From a virus, in IMG/VR virus record IMGVR_UViG_3300027734_000132, positions 1 through 40,790 of that record: a DNA stretch of 40,790 nucleotides; one strand, 5' to 3'. The notes under the pieces were generated by a model. That model had not been told where the DNA came from and did no database searches. It was given only the letters and a program-made list of their open reading frames with translations. A program made the position numbers and the translations under genes. Below, piece by piece: positions 12,445 to 21,056 of this stretch. The stretch's first letter is position 1. Each line of letters starts with the position of its first letter.

Positions 12445-13291
12445 CTATAAGTTTGCTGTCTTTATCCTGACCTATGGGCGACCAGATAATGTAAAGACTG
12501 TACAAGCCTTAAGAAGGTCTAACTACACGGGTGAAATCTACATCATCATAGATAATGAGGATGAAAGAGCCGAAGAATACTTTGCTATGTATGGTGATAA
12601 GTATGTAATTCAGTTTGACAAAAAGGCTGAGGCACTTATTACCGATGTCGCTGATACGCAGGATGATAGACGAGCCGTGGTGTATGCCAGAAATGCATCG
12701 CAGCGCATAGCCAAAGAATTAGGTTATGACTATATCTTGCAATTTGATGATGATTACAGCATCTTTTACTATAAGTCCGAATCCAATGGTAAGTTACACA
12801 CAAAACTAATAACAAACTTTGATGGGCTTGTAGATGCCTTTGTGAAGTTCTTGGTTGCCTCGGATGCTGATACTGTGGCATTTAGTCAAGGCGGAGACTT
12901 TATCGGTGGCATTAACCAGAATTGGCGCAAACAACTTATGCGCAAGGCTATGAACGGGTTCTTTTTTCGCACAAATAGACCTGTTGAATTCTTTGGCAAG
13001 ATTAACGAAGATGTCAATGCGTATGTGGTGCACGGGTCTAGAGGACGGCTATTCTTTACTGTGGCACGAACACAGTTACAGCAAGCCCAGACTCAACAGG
13101 TCAAAGGCGGCTTGACGGATATTTACTTACATTTAGGTACTTACGTTAAGTCCTTTTACTCGGTAATGATGGCACCATCCTGTGTTAAGGTGAAGCCTAT
13201 GGGTATCACCGACAGGCGACTTCACCACTTCATCAAGTGGGACAACGCCGTGCCTAAAATACTAAACGAAAAGTACAAAAAGTATGAATGA
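12437..13291 (+). CDS. TET-associated-type glycosyltransferase (GT-A fold)
   Basis: 284 residues. AVFILTYGRPDN (7-18), IIIDNEDE (36-43), RRAVVYARNA (78-87), the metal-binding LQFDDDY (101-107) and KINEDVN (188-194) form a pattern I recognise from the TET-associated glycosyltransferases of actinophages. Members are thought to put a sugar on hydroxymethylated DNA bases made by TET/JBP dioxygenases. I find no TET/JBP dioxygenase, cytosine methylase or hydroxymethylase here, so its acceptor is open: another modified base, a host-derived base, or a protein. The upstream ParB-like gene and downstream terminase place it with the packaging genes. Confidence 0.75.
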   Translation: MSDYKFAVFILTYGRPDNVKTVQALRRSNYTGEIYIIIDNEDERAEEYFAMYGDKYVIQFDKKAEALITDVADTQDDRRAVVYARNASQRIAKELGYDYILQFDDDYSIFYYKSESNGKLHTKLITNFDGLVDAFVKFLVASDADTVAFSQGGDFIGGINQNWRKQLMRKAMNGFFFRTNRPVEFFGKINEDVNAYVVHGSRGRLFFTVARTQLQQAQTQQVKGGLTDIYLHLGTYVKSFYSVMMAPSCVKVKPMGITDRRLHHFIKWDNAVPKILNEKYKKYE

Positions 13292-13892
13292 GAATCTAAA
13301 AGACGCACATCTGTCAAATCACAATGCGGCTGTTCCAAGCCCAGGGTTGGTTGATAGAGAGATTAAGGTACTAGACTTACGCCGTGCTGGTCTAACTTGG
13401 CAACGTATTGCTGAGGAAGTTGGGTATGCTGACCACACAGGTGCATATGCAGCCTATAAGAGGGCCATCAAGCGCACGATGCAACAACCTGCGGATGAAC
13501 TACGCACACAAGAAGTTGACCGCTTAGACCGCCTCCAAGTGGCTGTATGGCCTTCTGCTATGAAAGGCGACACAAGAGCAGTACTGACTATCATCCGCTT
13601 AATGGAAAGAAGGGCACGATTGCTTGGGCTAGATAAGCCTATTAAGATTGAGCAAGAGATAACAACTTGGGATGGCGATGACAGTATTGACAGAGCAGTT
13701 AGAGAACTTGCCGCGTTACTCACAAGAGACGATGCGAATAGCACAGGCGAGAGTGCAATGGCAGAACCTATCAGCGAGAGCGAATCAGTTACCGCCAGAG
13801 ACAACTTGGAGAACTTGGCTGATCCTGTCGGGTCGCGGGTGGGGCAAGACGAGGACGGGCGCGGAATGGATAGTTTGGAAGGCAGTAACTAA
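13284..13892 (+). CDS. terS: Terminase small subunit (probable)
   Basis: 202 residues. An HTH near the N-terminus (LDLRRAGLTWQRIAEEVGYA, then GAYAAYKRAIKR) is followed by a helical core (ELRTQEVDRLDRLQVAVWPS, TRAVLTIIRLMERRARLLGL), the architecture of actinophage small terminases that recognise the packaging site. The last ~70 residues are polar and lie over the start of the large subunit gene in another frame, so that tail may be an evolutionary overrun. Position directly before the large subunit supports the call. Confidence 0.8.
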   Translation: MNENLKDAHLSNHNAAVPSPGLVDREIKVLDLRRAGLTWQRIAEEVGYADHTGAYAAYKRAIKRTMQQPADELRTQEVDRLDRLQVAVWPSAMKGDTRAVLTIIRLMERRARLLGLDKPIKIEQEITTWDGDDSIDRAVRELAALLTRDDANSTGESAMAEPISESESVTARDNLENLADPVGSRVGQDEDGRGMDSLEGSN

Positions 13893-15078
13893 TCCCAATA
13901 CACGCTGGGCTGTAGTTGCACCAACAAGTGCTGACGTTATTGACACCTGCTTTGAAGGTGAGTCTGGAATCATAAGCGTACTTACTCGCTATGGTGTGTA
14001 TGACCCTAACGCTTGGAATAAGTCACGCAGTTCTTACATACTGCCTAATGGCTCACGATTAAAAGGATTTAGTGCGGAGAAGCCTGACCGACTTCGCGGA
14101 CCGCAACATCACGGTGCTTGGTGTGATGAGTTAGCGGCTTGGGCTAGCCCTGAAACATTTGACCAATTGCAATTTGGTTTGCGATTAGGGCAGAACCCAC
14201 AAGTAATAGTTACCACTACCCCACGACCTACTAAGATCGTTAAGGAAATCCTAAAAGATCCTGAGACAATAGTTACTCGCGGTAGTACATATGAGAACAA
14301 AGACAACCTTGCAGCAAGCACACTTATTACCTTACAGAATAAGTACGAGAACACTCGCTTAGGTAGGCAAGAACTATTTGGTGAAATCCTTGACGATAAT
14401 CCTGGGGCATTATGGACACGCACGGGCATTGAAGCCTCACGAATTAAATTAGACGCAATTCCGCCATTCAGCCGTGTTGTTGTAGGTGTAGACCCTGCGG
14501 TTACTAATAATGAGGATAGTGATAGTACGGGAATTGTTACCTGCGGAATGACCGCGGATGGACATTATTATGTTTTGGATGACAGCACTACAAAGGCAAG
14601 CCCTCTAGAGTGGGCTACCGTGGCTGTTAAATCCTACGAAAAGTACAAGGCAGATCGTATCGTTGCTGAAACAAACAACGGCGGCGACCTTGTAATACAT
14701 TTACTGCAACAGGTAAAGCCGACAGTCTCCACAAAGAAGGTCACAGCGACACGGGGAAAGCACTTACGCGCAGAGCCTATTGCAGCACTATATGAACAAG
14801 GGCGTGTACATCACGTTGGATACTTTGGTGAATTAGAAGATCAAATGTGTGAATACGAACCAGGAATTACACAGGACTCGCCTGACAGAATGGATGCATT
14901 AGTCTGGGCGCTTACCGAATTGAGTGAAGGCTCAGCGGCAATCAACTTCCTATCAGCAATGGCAGTTTTTTGTCCACAATGCAAGACGCCTTATGCCAAA
15001 TCAGTACGCACCTGCCCTAAGTGCAACATTCCCATAGGAGAATCAAATGACAGCACAGTCGTTCAATCAAACGCCTGA
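13678..15078 (+). CDS. terL: Terminase large subunit with C-terminal zinc ribbon
   Basis: 466 residues from ATG 13678. ATPase: GRGWGKT Walker A (52-58) and GAWCDELA Walker B (146-153). Nuclease: VGVDPA with D272, AETNN with E331, and SPDRMDALVWAL with D403/D406. The N-terminal LTEQLENLP then ANQLPPETTWRTWLILSGRG fits related terminases, so the early start is preferred despite a 215-base overlap with terS; ATG 13732 is an alternative. The protein ends in an extra zinc ribbon, CPQC (432-435) and CPKC (446-449), not part of the usual fold. It pumps DNA into the prohead through the portal. Confidence 0.92.
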   Translation: MTVLTEQLENLPRYSQETMRIAQARVQWQNLSARANQLPPETTWRTWLILSGRGWGKTRTGAEWIVWKAVTNPNTRWAVVAPTSADVIDTCFEGESGIISVLTRYGVYDPNAWNKSRSSYILPNGSRLKGFSAEKPDRLRGPQHHGAWCDELAAWASPETFDQLQFGLRLGQNPQVIVTTTPRPTKIVKEILKDPETIVTRGSTYENKDNLAASTLITLQNKYENTRLGRQELFGEILDDNPGALWTRTGIEASRIKLDAIPPFSRVVVGVDPAVTNNEDSDSTGIVTCGMTADGHYYVLDDSTTKASPLEWATVAVKSYEKYKADRIVAETNNGGDLVIHLLQQVKPTVSTKKVTATRGKHLRAEPIAALYEQGRVHHVGYFGELEDQMCEYEPGITQDSPDRMDALVWALTELSEGSAAINFLSAMAVFCPQCKTPYAKSVRTCPKCNIPIGESNDSTVVQSNA

Positions 15079-15439
15079 TCCGCTAAACCTTAGATTACGC
15101 CAGTATCAGGAGTGGGCTATTGTTTTTTCATACTGTGAACAAGATGCTAATGGAAACTTTGATTTAGATTTACCAATAAGCCTCGCGGGATATACTCCTA
15201 TAGTACAATTCCGTACGAGTGCAATGGCGCGTACAGCGGTGTTAGAAGGCACAGTAGCAAACGGAAGCATTGTATTTAATGCAACCACTTCCCCACAGGT
15301 ACAAATCAGTCTCGCAATTAACTGCGCGCCTGGAAAGTATGAGTGGGATTTACGCCTTATCCCAACCAACCAAGCCGAATCCATTTTCTTAGGTCGCGGC
15401 ACAGTACAAGTAGATGCAGAGGTCTCGCGCAATGCCTAA
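15047..15439 (+). CDS. BppU-like beta-sandwich protein
   Basis: 130 residues, overlapping terL by 32 bases. The pattern LRQYQEWAIVFSYCEQDANG, DLPISLAGYTPIVQFRTSA, then APGKYEWDLRLIPTNQ and GRGTVQVDAEVSRNA matches the Ig-like N-terminal domain seen in phage baseplate and fibre-attachment proteins (BppU type). It overlaps the collagen-like fibre gene by 8 bases, so it may be the base that anchors this fibre on the virion. Confidence 0.6.
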   Translation: MTAQSFNQTPDPLNLRLRQYQEWAIVFSYCEQDANGNFDLDLPISLAGYTPIVQFRTSAMARTAVLEGTVANGSIVFNATTSPQVQISLAINCAPGKYEWDLRLIPTNQAESIFLGRGTVQVDAEVSRNA

Positions 15440-18400
15440 TTACGATATTGTAGATGGTTCAGTACCAGTTGTAGTTGTAACAGGTGCGGGTAATCGCGGT
15501 ATTCAAGGTACTACTGGTATTCAAGGCAGTATAGGTATCCAAGGTTTACGCGGAGCGCAAGGCATTCAAGGTAATACTGGTGCAAGCGGTTCATCATCAT
15601 CTTACTTTGACTATGCAATCACTACGGCTAACCTAACTGGCGACCCTACAAGTGGAAAAGTCGGGTATAACACAGCCACACAAACCGCTGCCACACAATT
15701 ACGCATTAGCGATACTACAACCAATGGAACCAACATTGATGTATTGCTTACTTCAATAGCAACAAATACTTTTATTACTTTACAGGATAGTACCAGCCAA
15801 CTTAATACTCAAAAGTGGATAGTAAGCGGAAACAAAGTTGACAATACAACCTACTGGAGCATTCCAGTCACGCTTGTATCAAGTGCAGGTACGGGCACAA
15901 CTGGTTTTGCAAACAACGCGCCAATTATTGTCATCCTTCAGGCTACTGGCGTGCAGGGTACAACAGGCGCGCAAGGTGCGGTTGGCGTACAAGGAACAAC
16001 GGGCTTAACAGGCTTACAAGGCGTGCAGGGTCTTGTTGGTGCGCAAGGACAAACAGGAATTCAAGGCGCTTTAGGTATTCAGGGAACACAAGGCACGACT
16101 GGCGTTCAAGGCATTATTGGTTTACAAGGCGTTCAAGGAAATACGGGAAGCCAAGGACTAACTGGTATTCAAGGTTCAGTAGGTCTGCAAGGAACACAAG
16201 GTGTTCAGGGACAAACAGGTGCGCAGGGTGCGCAAGGAATTATTGGCGTTCAAGGAATTAACGGCACACAGGGAACACAAGGATTGACTGGTGCACAGGG
16301 CGCACAAGGAACAATCGGTGTCCAAGGCATTACAGGTATGCAGGGTACGCAAGGTACAACTGGCGATACAGGTGCGCAGGGAACAATTGGAAGTCAAGGA
16401 ACATTTGGTAATACGGGCGCGCAAGGTACTGTCGGACAAACTGGTTCGCAAGGTACTGTCGGAACACAAGGTGCAATTGGTTCACAAGGTTTAGAAGGTC
16501 CGCAAGGAGTAACTGGTTCCCAAGGAACTCAGGGAACAACTGGTCTGCAAGGCGTTCAGGGTGTTGTTGGCTCCCAGGGTACTTCAGGACTCAACGGCTC
16601 TCAAGGTACGACAGGTACGCAGGGCGCAATTGGTACTCAAGGTGCTGTCGGTGTTCAGGGCGCGCAAGGACTAGGAGGTGTGCAAGGTATTACAGGCTCA
16701 ACAGGTAATACTGGCTCACAGGGAACAACGGGTACTCAGGGACTACTTGGTTTGCAAGGTACGCAAGGAATTGTTGGCGCGCAAGGCGTAGGAGGAATCC
16801 AAGGCGCACAAGGTCTTGAAGGACATCAAGGAACAATTGGTGCTCAGGGAGTCACAGGAACGCAAGGCGCAATTGGAATCCAAGGCGTTGTTGGCGCGCA
16901 AGGTACTCAGGGAGTAATTGGTAGCCAAGGCGTACAGGGCATTACTGGTATTCAGGGCAATACTGGAATTCAAGGTACGCAAGGTGTACAAGGTCAATTT
17001 GGTGCGCAAGGTGTTCAGGGACTTACTGGTGCTGGTGGTTCACTTGCATACTACGGTTCATTCTACGATAACACAGTACAAACACCTGCCGCTATTAACA
17101 CCGCTTACGCAATTAACATTGGCTACACCTCAGATAGTTTTGGTGTAAACCGAAGCAGTTCAAGTCATATTGACTTTACTGCAAGTGGCACATACAGCAT
17201 TACTTTCTCATTGCAAGTTAAATCAACTTCTGCTTCAACCAAAAACTTTCAAGCGTGGCTTGGCGTAAATGGTTCCTATGTGCAAGAGTCAAACAGCGAC
17301 ATAACATTAACGCAGACTAATGAGATGGATGTCCTGACCGTCAATTTTGTCTTGCCTCTTACCGCTGGCGATTACATTCAACTATTCTACGCCTCAGACA
17401 GCACGGCAATTCAGATCGCAACACCAGCGGCTCTTGATGCTGCGCCAAATGTGCCTTCTGTAATTGTTACAGCAACTCAAGTTGCTTATTCAATTCAAGG
17501 CGCTATTGGTGCCACAGGCTCACAAGGAACTTCAGGCACAAATGGTGCTAACGGAATTCAAGGTACTGTCGGTCTACAAGGTATTCAGGGTAGCAACGGA
17601 ACGCAAGGCATTGTTGGTAACACGGGTTCACAAGGTCTAATTGGCGCTCAGGGTTCTATTGGTGCTCAGGGTACAACTGGCACACAAGGCGCAGTCGGCA
17701 TCCAAGGTAATGACGGAACACAAGGCACCGTTGGCTTGCAAGGCACTCAGGGAATTACTGGTGCGCAAGGTGCGCAAGGCACTACAGGCATTCAAGGTAT
17801 TCAAGGACTTGGATTTATTAACTATGGTGCGTGGGATGTAGACCTCGCGTATGCGGTTAATAGCGTTGTCACATATAACGGACAATCTTATGCCGCACTT
17901 CGCTTTGTACCTGTTGCTACTGCGATTACAGATACTTTCTATTGGTCTGTATTAGCCGCAAAGGGCGCACAAGGAACAACAGGAAATACTGGTGCGCAAG
18001 GCACAATTGGTTTGCAAGGTATTGCTGGTTCCCAAGGATTAAACGGAACACAAGGCACATCTGGTACTAACGGAACCAATGGCGCACAGGGAACAACTGG
18101 TGCTAACGGAACGCAAGGCACCAACGGAACGCAAGGAACAAACGGCGTTAATGGTGCTCAAGGTACTACTGGTTCTCAGGGTATCAATGGCGTGCAAGGT
18201 GCTACTGGCGCAAATGGTGCAGATGGCGCACAAGGAACCACGGGCGCGCAAGGCACTATTGGAATTCAAGGACATACGGGAGCGCAAGGCGTTACTGGTT
18301 CTCAAGGTGTAATTGGAACTCAAGGTACATTAGGCGCTACTGGTTCCCAAGGTGTTCAAGGTCTAAATGGCATTCAAGGAAATACTGGCAGCCAAGGTGT

Positions 18401-19844
18401 TGCTGGTATCCAAGGTCAAACTGGACTACAAGGCACAACTGGAAATCAAGGCACAATTGGTGCTACAGGTTCTCAGGGCATTACAGGAACTCAGGGCGCA
18501 ACAGGTACACAAGGTACTTTTGGCGCACAAGGTACAACGGGTCTTACTGGTACTCAGGGCTTAACTGGTACACAAGGAATAACTGGTACAGGAACTCAAG
18601 GTACGCAAGGAACCACAGGTGCATCAGGTCCTACAACGGTTTCTGTTTACTATCCTGGCGGGGTTGCAGGCGCTCAAACTGCGGCAATTAGTGCAACCGC
18701 TGGTGCCTATAACTACACATCTAACGGTACTGGGATTATTGCAATTCTAGGTGGAACAACAATCACACCTTCAGACGGTACTTCAGCAGGAACCGCGACG
18801 CTTGCTACAAATGCAACATCTATCTCTATGATTACAGCAAAAGCACTTGAAGCGGGTAGCACACTAGAGTCTGCTGCATTTTTTATGCCTTCATATGGCG
18901 TGACTGTTGCTTATTCGTCAGGTTTAGGTAAGTACATTGCTATCCCGCCATCTGGTTCATACTACTACTTGTCATCAGATGCGGTAACTTGGACTCAATA
19001 CAACAACCCTGGTCCTTTTAGTAGCAGCCCCGTAAATGCAGTTGGTGGTCCACAAGGATTTGTTGTGATTTCTAATGGCGTTGCAGTTAATTCAACTGAT
19101 GGAATTAACTGGAATTTCAATTTTCTTTCTGCGCAGAATGAACTTTATCCTTCTCTGGCATACGCGAATGGAAGATATGTTTATGTTACCCCAAATGAAG
19201 TTTATGCATCTACTGACAATGTAACTTATACTTCAAGCAATAACGGCGGCGCGTGGTCAAGTAGTAGATTACAAGGCATTACTTATACAAATGGTATGTG
19301 GATAATTACCGACAGACCTTCATTTGGAACAATCACATTCTGGACCAACTCTAACGCAAACCCAACCAGTGGCACTTGGACACAGTATGTTTCTAGCGGG
19401 CTATTTCCTGCGTTTTATTCTCCTGGTTCGTTTTTCTTTACACATCTTGATGGTTCATATGTTTACATTGCTAGCGATGGTACTGTTTTTAGGTGCGCAA
19501 CCTTAAATGGTACTTGGATAAATACAAGCAATGTAGGTCTTTCTGGAGACTTTGGCTTAGCCACTCAGGTTGGTAGCACTATTGCAATCGCAGGCGGCGG
19601 TGATGCTGGCACAAGCGGTGCGTATAAAACATCCACAGACGGTGGAGTTACTTGGAACTCATACACTGGGCCTCAAAGCCCCATTTTTGGTAAACCAGTT
19701 CTCACTAATAACGGAAGCGGTAGCGTACTGTCGGGTTACTTTGACGCAAGCAGCACATATCCTCGCACAAGTAAACTTACTCCAGTTACACCAGTAACTG
19801 GTCCTGGGTCCATCGTTCTAACAAAAGCAACGGTAACTTCGTAA
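15432..19844 (+). CDS. Giant collagen-like fibre protein
   Basis: 1470 residues from ATG 15432. Four G-x-y collagen-like blocks lie at roughly 19-53, 172-535, 690-793 and 844-1068, with units such as GTQGTTGAQG. Between them are a small beta domain (57-170), a C1q/TNF-like globular domain (537-688: AYYGSFYDN, FTASGTYSITFSLQ, LTAGDYIQLFY) and a short CBM-like domain (795-842: WDVDLAYAVNSVVTYNGQSY). The C-terminal ~400 residues look like a beta-propeller (repeated SxDxxxWT and YGNGRYV-like units), probably the receptor-binding part. The blocks are nearly proline-free and about one residue in five is Gln, unlike animal collagen. It lies between terminase and portal, so a head or neck fibre is as likely as a tail fibre. 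Confidence 0.88.
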   Translation: MPNYDIVDGSVPVVVVTGAGNRGIQGTTGIQGSIGIQGLRGAQGIQGNTGASGSSSSYFDYAITTANLTGDPTSGKVGYNTATQTAATQLRISDTTTNGTNIDVLLTSIATNTFITLQDSTSQLNTQKWIVSGNKVDNTTYWSIPVTLVSSAGTGTTGFANNAPIIVILQATGVQGTTGAQGAVGVQGTTGLTGLQGVQGLVGAQGQTGIQGALGIQGTQGTTGVQGIIGLQGVQGNTGSQGLTGIQGSVGLQGTQGVQGQTGAQGAQGIIGVQGINGTQGTQGLTGAQGAQGTIGVQGITGMQGTQGTTGDTGAQGTIGSQGTFGNTGAQGTVGQTGSQGTVGTQGAIGSQGLEGPQGVTGSQGTQGTTGLQGVQGVVGSQGTSGLNGSQGTTGTQGAIGTQGAVGVQGAQGLGGVQGITGSTGNTGSQGTTGTQGLLGLQGTQGIVGAQGVGGIQGAQGLEGHQGTIGAQGVTGTQGAIGIQGVVGAQGTQGVIGSQGVQGITGIQGNTGIQGTQGVQGQFGAQGVQGLTGAGGSLAYYGSFYDNTVQTPAAINTAYAINIGYTSDSFGVNRSSSSHIDFTASGTYSITFSLQVKSTSASTKNFQAWLGVNGSYVQESNSDITLTQTNEMDVLTVNFVLPLTAGDYIQLFYASDSTAIQIATPAALDAAPNVPSVIVTATQVAYSIQGAIGATGSQGTSGTNGANGIQGTVGLQGIQGSNGTQGIVGNTGSQGLIGAQGSIGAQGTTGTQGAVGIQGNDGTQGTVGLQGTQGITGAQGAQGTTGIQGIQGLGFINYGAWDVDLAYAVNSVVTYNGQSYAALRFVPVATAITDTFYWSVLAAKGAQGTTGNTGAQGTIGLQGIAGSQGLNGTQGTSGTNGTNGAQGTTGANGTQGTNGTQGTNGVNGAQGTTGSQGINGVQGATGANGADGAQGTTGAQGTIGIQGHTGAQGVTGSQGVIGTQGTLGATGSQGVQGLNGIQGNTGSQGVAGIQGQTGLQGTTGNQGTIGATGSQGITGTQGATGTQGTFGAQGTTGLTGTQGLTGTQGITGTGTQGTQGTTGASGPTTVSVYYPGGVAGAQTAAISATAGAYNYTSNGTGIIAILGGTTITPSDGTSAGTATLATNATSISMITAKALEAGSTLESAAFFMPSYGVTVAYSSGLGKYIAIPPSGSYYYLSSDAVTWTQYNNPGPFSSSPVNAVGGPQGFVVISNGVAVNSTDGINWNFNFLSAQNELYPSLAYANGRYVYVTPNEVYASTDNVTYTSSNNGGAWSSSRLQGITYTNGMWIITDRPSFGTITFWTNSNANPTSGTWTQYVSSGLFPAFYSPGSFFFTHLDGSYVYIASDGTVFRCATLNGTWINTSNVGLSGDFGLATQVGSTIAIAGGGDAGTSGAYKTSTDGGVTWNSYTGPQSPIFGKPVLTNNGSGSVLSGYFDASSTYPRTSKLTPVTPVTGPGSIVLTKATVTS

Positions 19845-19849
19845 TCGGC

Positions 19850-20512
19850 TTAACGCACCCACAGCATTCCAACATCGGCTGTGGGGCGTAAGCCTGACTT
19901 TTTCCAATAACCGCTTTCCCATAAGACTTTATTCTTATTGTGCCAAGCGTTTAGGTCAAAAGTTTTAAGGTCAAACCAAACATCAGGTTGTTGGCAATGA
20001 TGTTCAATATATTGGCACCCTACTTGACTATAACCGCCGTGTAATAAATACTCAAGTTGTAGTTGATGGTCAGCCATAGTTTCTAAAGTCCACTCAAAGG
20101 CAATCGTTCCCATCTTGGAACTAAGTCCTTTGAACACGGACCATTCTGCACCTTCAACATCAATCTTGATAAGGTCAGGCACTCCGTACTTTAGGGCTAA
20201 TGTGTCAAGAGTAATTGTTGTTGCGGCTATGGTTCTGTAAGGTTTGCCCGCATAAGGCATAGACTCATTCGTAAGCCAGTCAAGGTTAATGGTAGATAAA
20301 CCATCTTCCTCGGCTTCGTAAAACTCTACGCGTTCGTAATCGCTACCACTTACGGCATATTTAAGTGGGGTTACGTGTGGGTTATAGATAAAGTTGCTGA
20401 CAAGTTCACCAAATACTTTTGGCGCTGCTTCAATAGCAACAACATCATAACCTTTATCTAGTGCGGCAAAAGTAAAGTCGCCACGATTTGCACCAATATC
20501 AAAGCAGAGCAT
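19850..20512 (-). CDS. FkbM-family methyltransferase
   Basis: 220 residues. The SAM-binding loop FDIGANRGDFT (4-14), VAIEAAPKVFGELVSN, and IKIDVEGAEWSVFKG are hallmarks of FkbM methyltransferases, which O-methylate sugars or related groups. Last gene of a minus-strand trio with TPR and propeller genes, overlapping its neighbour by 14 bases. A role in capping or modifying a glycan on the virion, or on the host surface, is inferred. It converges on the fibre gene with only 5 bases between the stops. Confidence 0.88.
   Translation of the reverse strand: MLCFDIGANRGDFTFAALDKGYDVVAIEAAPKVFGELVSNFIYNPHVTPLKYAVSGSDYERVEFYEAEEDGLSTINLDWLTNESMPYAGKPYRTIAATTITLDTLALKYGVPDLIKIDVEGAEWSVFKGLSSKMGTIAFEWTLETMADHQLQLEYLLHGGYSQVGCQYIEHHCQQPDVWFDLKTFDLNAWHNKNKVLWESGYWKKSGLRPTADVGMLWVR
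19858..19885. terminator. Hairpin at the convergent gene ends
   Basis: CCCACAGC (19858-19865) pairs perfectly with GCTGTGGG (19878-19885) around a 12-base loop. It lies inside the 3' end of the methyltransferase gene, just past the fibre stop, and may stop the rightward transcript. There is no strong T run. Confidence 0.4.
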
Positions 20513-21056
20513 TTAGTTTCTCCAAGTTATAGGCAACGGCATCCTTGTACATAGGGTTGATGTCCATACTAGATAGAATCTTAAGCGTATTAAGTGCCTC
20601 GTCCTTACGACCTATCCACCAAGCGGCTATTGCCTTTTGGAAGTACAGCGTATAAGTCCCAGCGTAACCTATATCGGCTGGCAGTTGTTCTTCTCCATAA
20701 CAGCCAAGTCCAACGTGCGCATATGTATAAACTTCTTGCCATTGACCCATAGACTCATAGAACTTAGACAACAACAGCCAAGCCTCTGGGCGATCAGGCT
20801 GTACCGTAATTGCCTGCAATATGCAGTTGCTTACGCTGTGTTCTCTACCAGTCTGGTCGTTAAAGCACTGAGATATCCTGAGCAAGGATGTGTAGGTGAG
20901 CAAAGAACTTTTGTTGCTATATTCAGCACAGCGTAGGTAGAACGACACGGCACTAGCACTCTGGTTTAATGCCAGATATGCCTCGGCAGCATCAAAGTTT
21001 AGTTGTGGGTTGAACGGGTCTTTGGATAGGTCAATTACCAAGTCCTCAATGCTCAT
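20499..21056 (-). CDS. TPR-repeat protein
   Basis: 185 residues. Repeated paired helices fit tetratricopeptide repeats: NFDAAEAYLALNQSASAVSF, then PDRPEAWLLLSKFYESMGQW with the classic W/L/G/Y spacing, and a third unit near KAIAAWWIGRKDEALNTLKI. TPR proteins hold protein partners. It lies between the propeller and the methyltransferase with overlaps on both sides, so it likely scaffolds these two enzymes. Confidence 0.75.
   Translation of the reverse strand: MSIEDLVIDLSKDPFNPQLNFDAAEAYLALNQSASAVSFYLRCAEYSNKSSLLTYTSLLRISQCFNDQTGREHSVSNCILQAITVQPDRPEAWLLLSKFYESMGQWQEVYTYAHVGLGCYGEEQLPADIGYAGTYTLYFQKAIAAWWIGRKDEALNTLKILSSMDINPMYKDAVAYNLEKLNALL

Noticed and set aside
16176-16469. Minus-strand and alternate-frame open frames inside the fibre gene
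   Set aside because: The low-complexity repeat keeps other frames open by chance; their products are Ser/Leu/Thr-rich nonsense without starts.
15945-18635. Short tandem repeats resembling a CRISPR array
   Set aside because: The repeats are collagen-like codons in one continuous frame, with no constant repeat and unique spacer pattern; no cas1 or cas2 is present, and the Cas4-like gene is a phage nuclease.
20637-20936. 99-residue plus-strand open frame
   Set aside because: It is the shadow of the TPR gene on the other strand and has no ribosome site.
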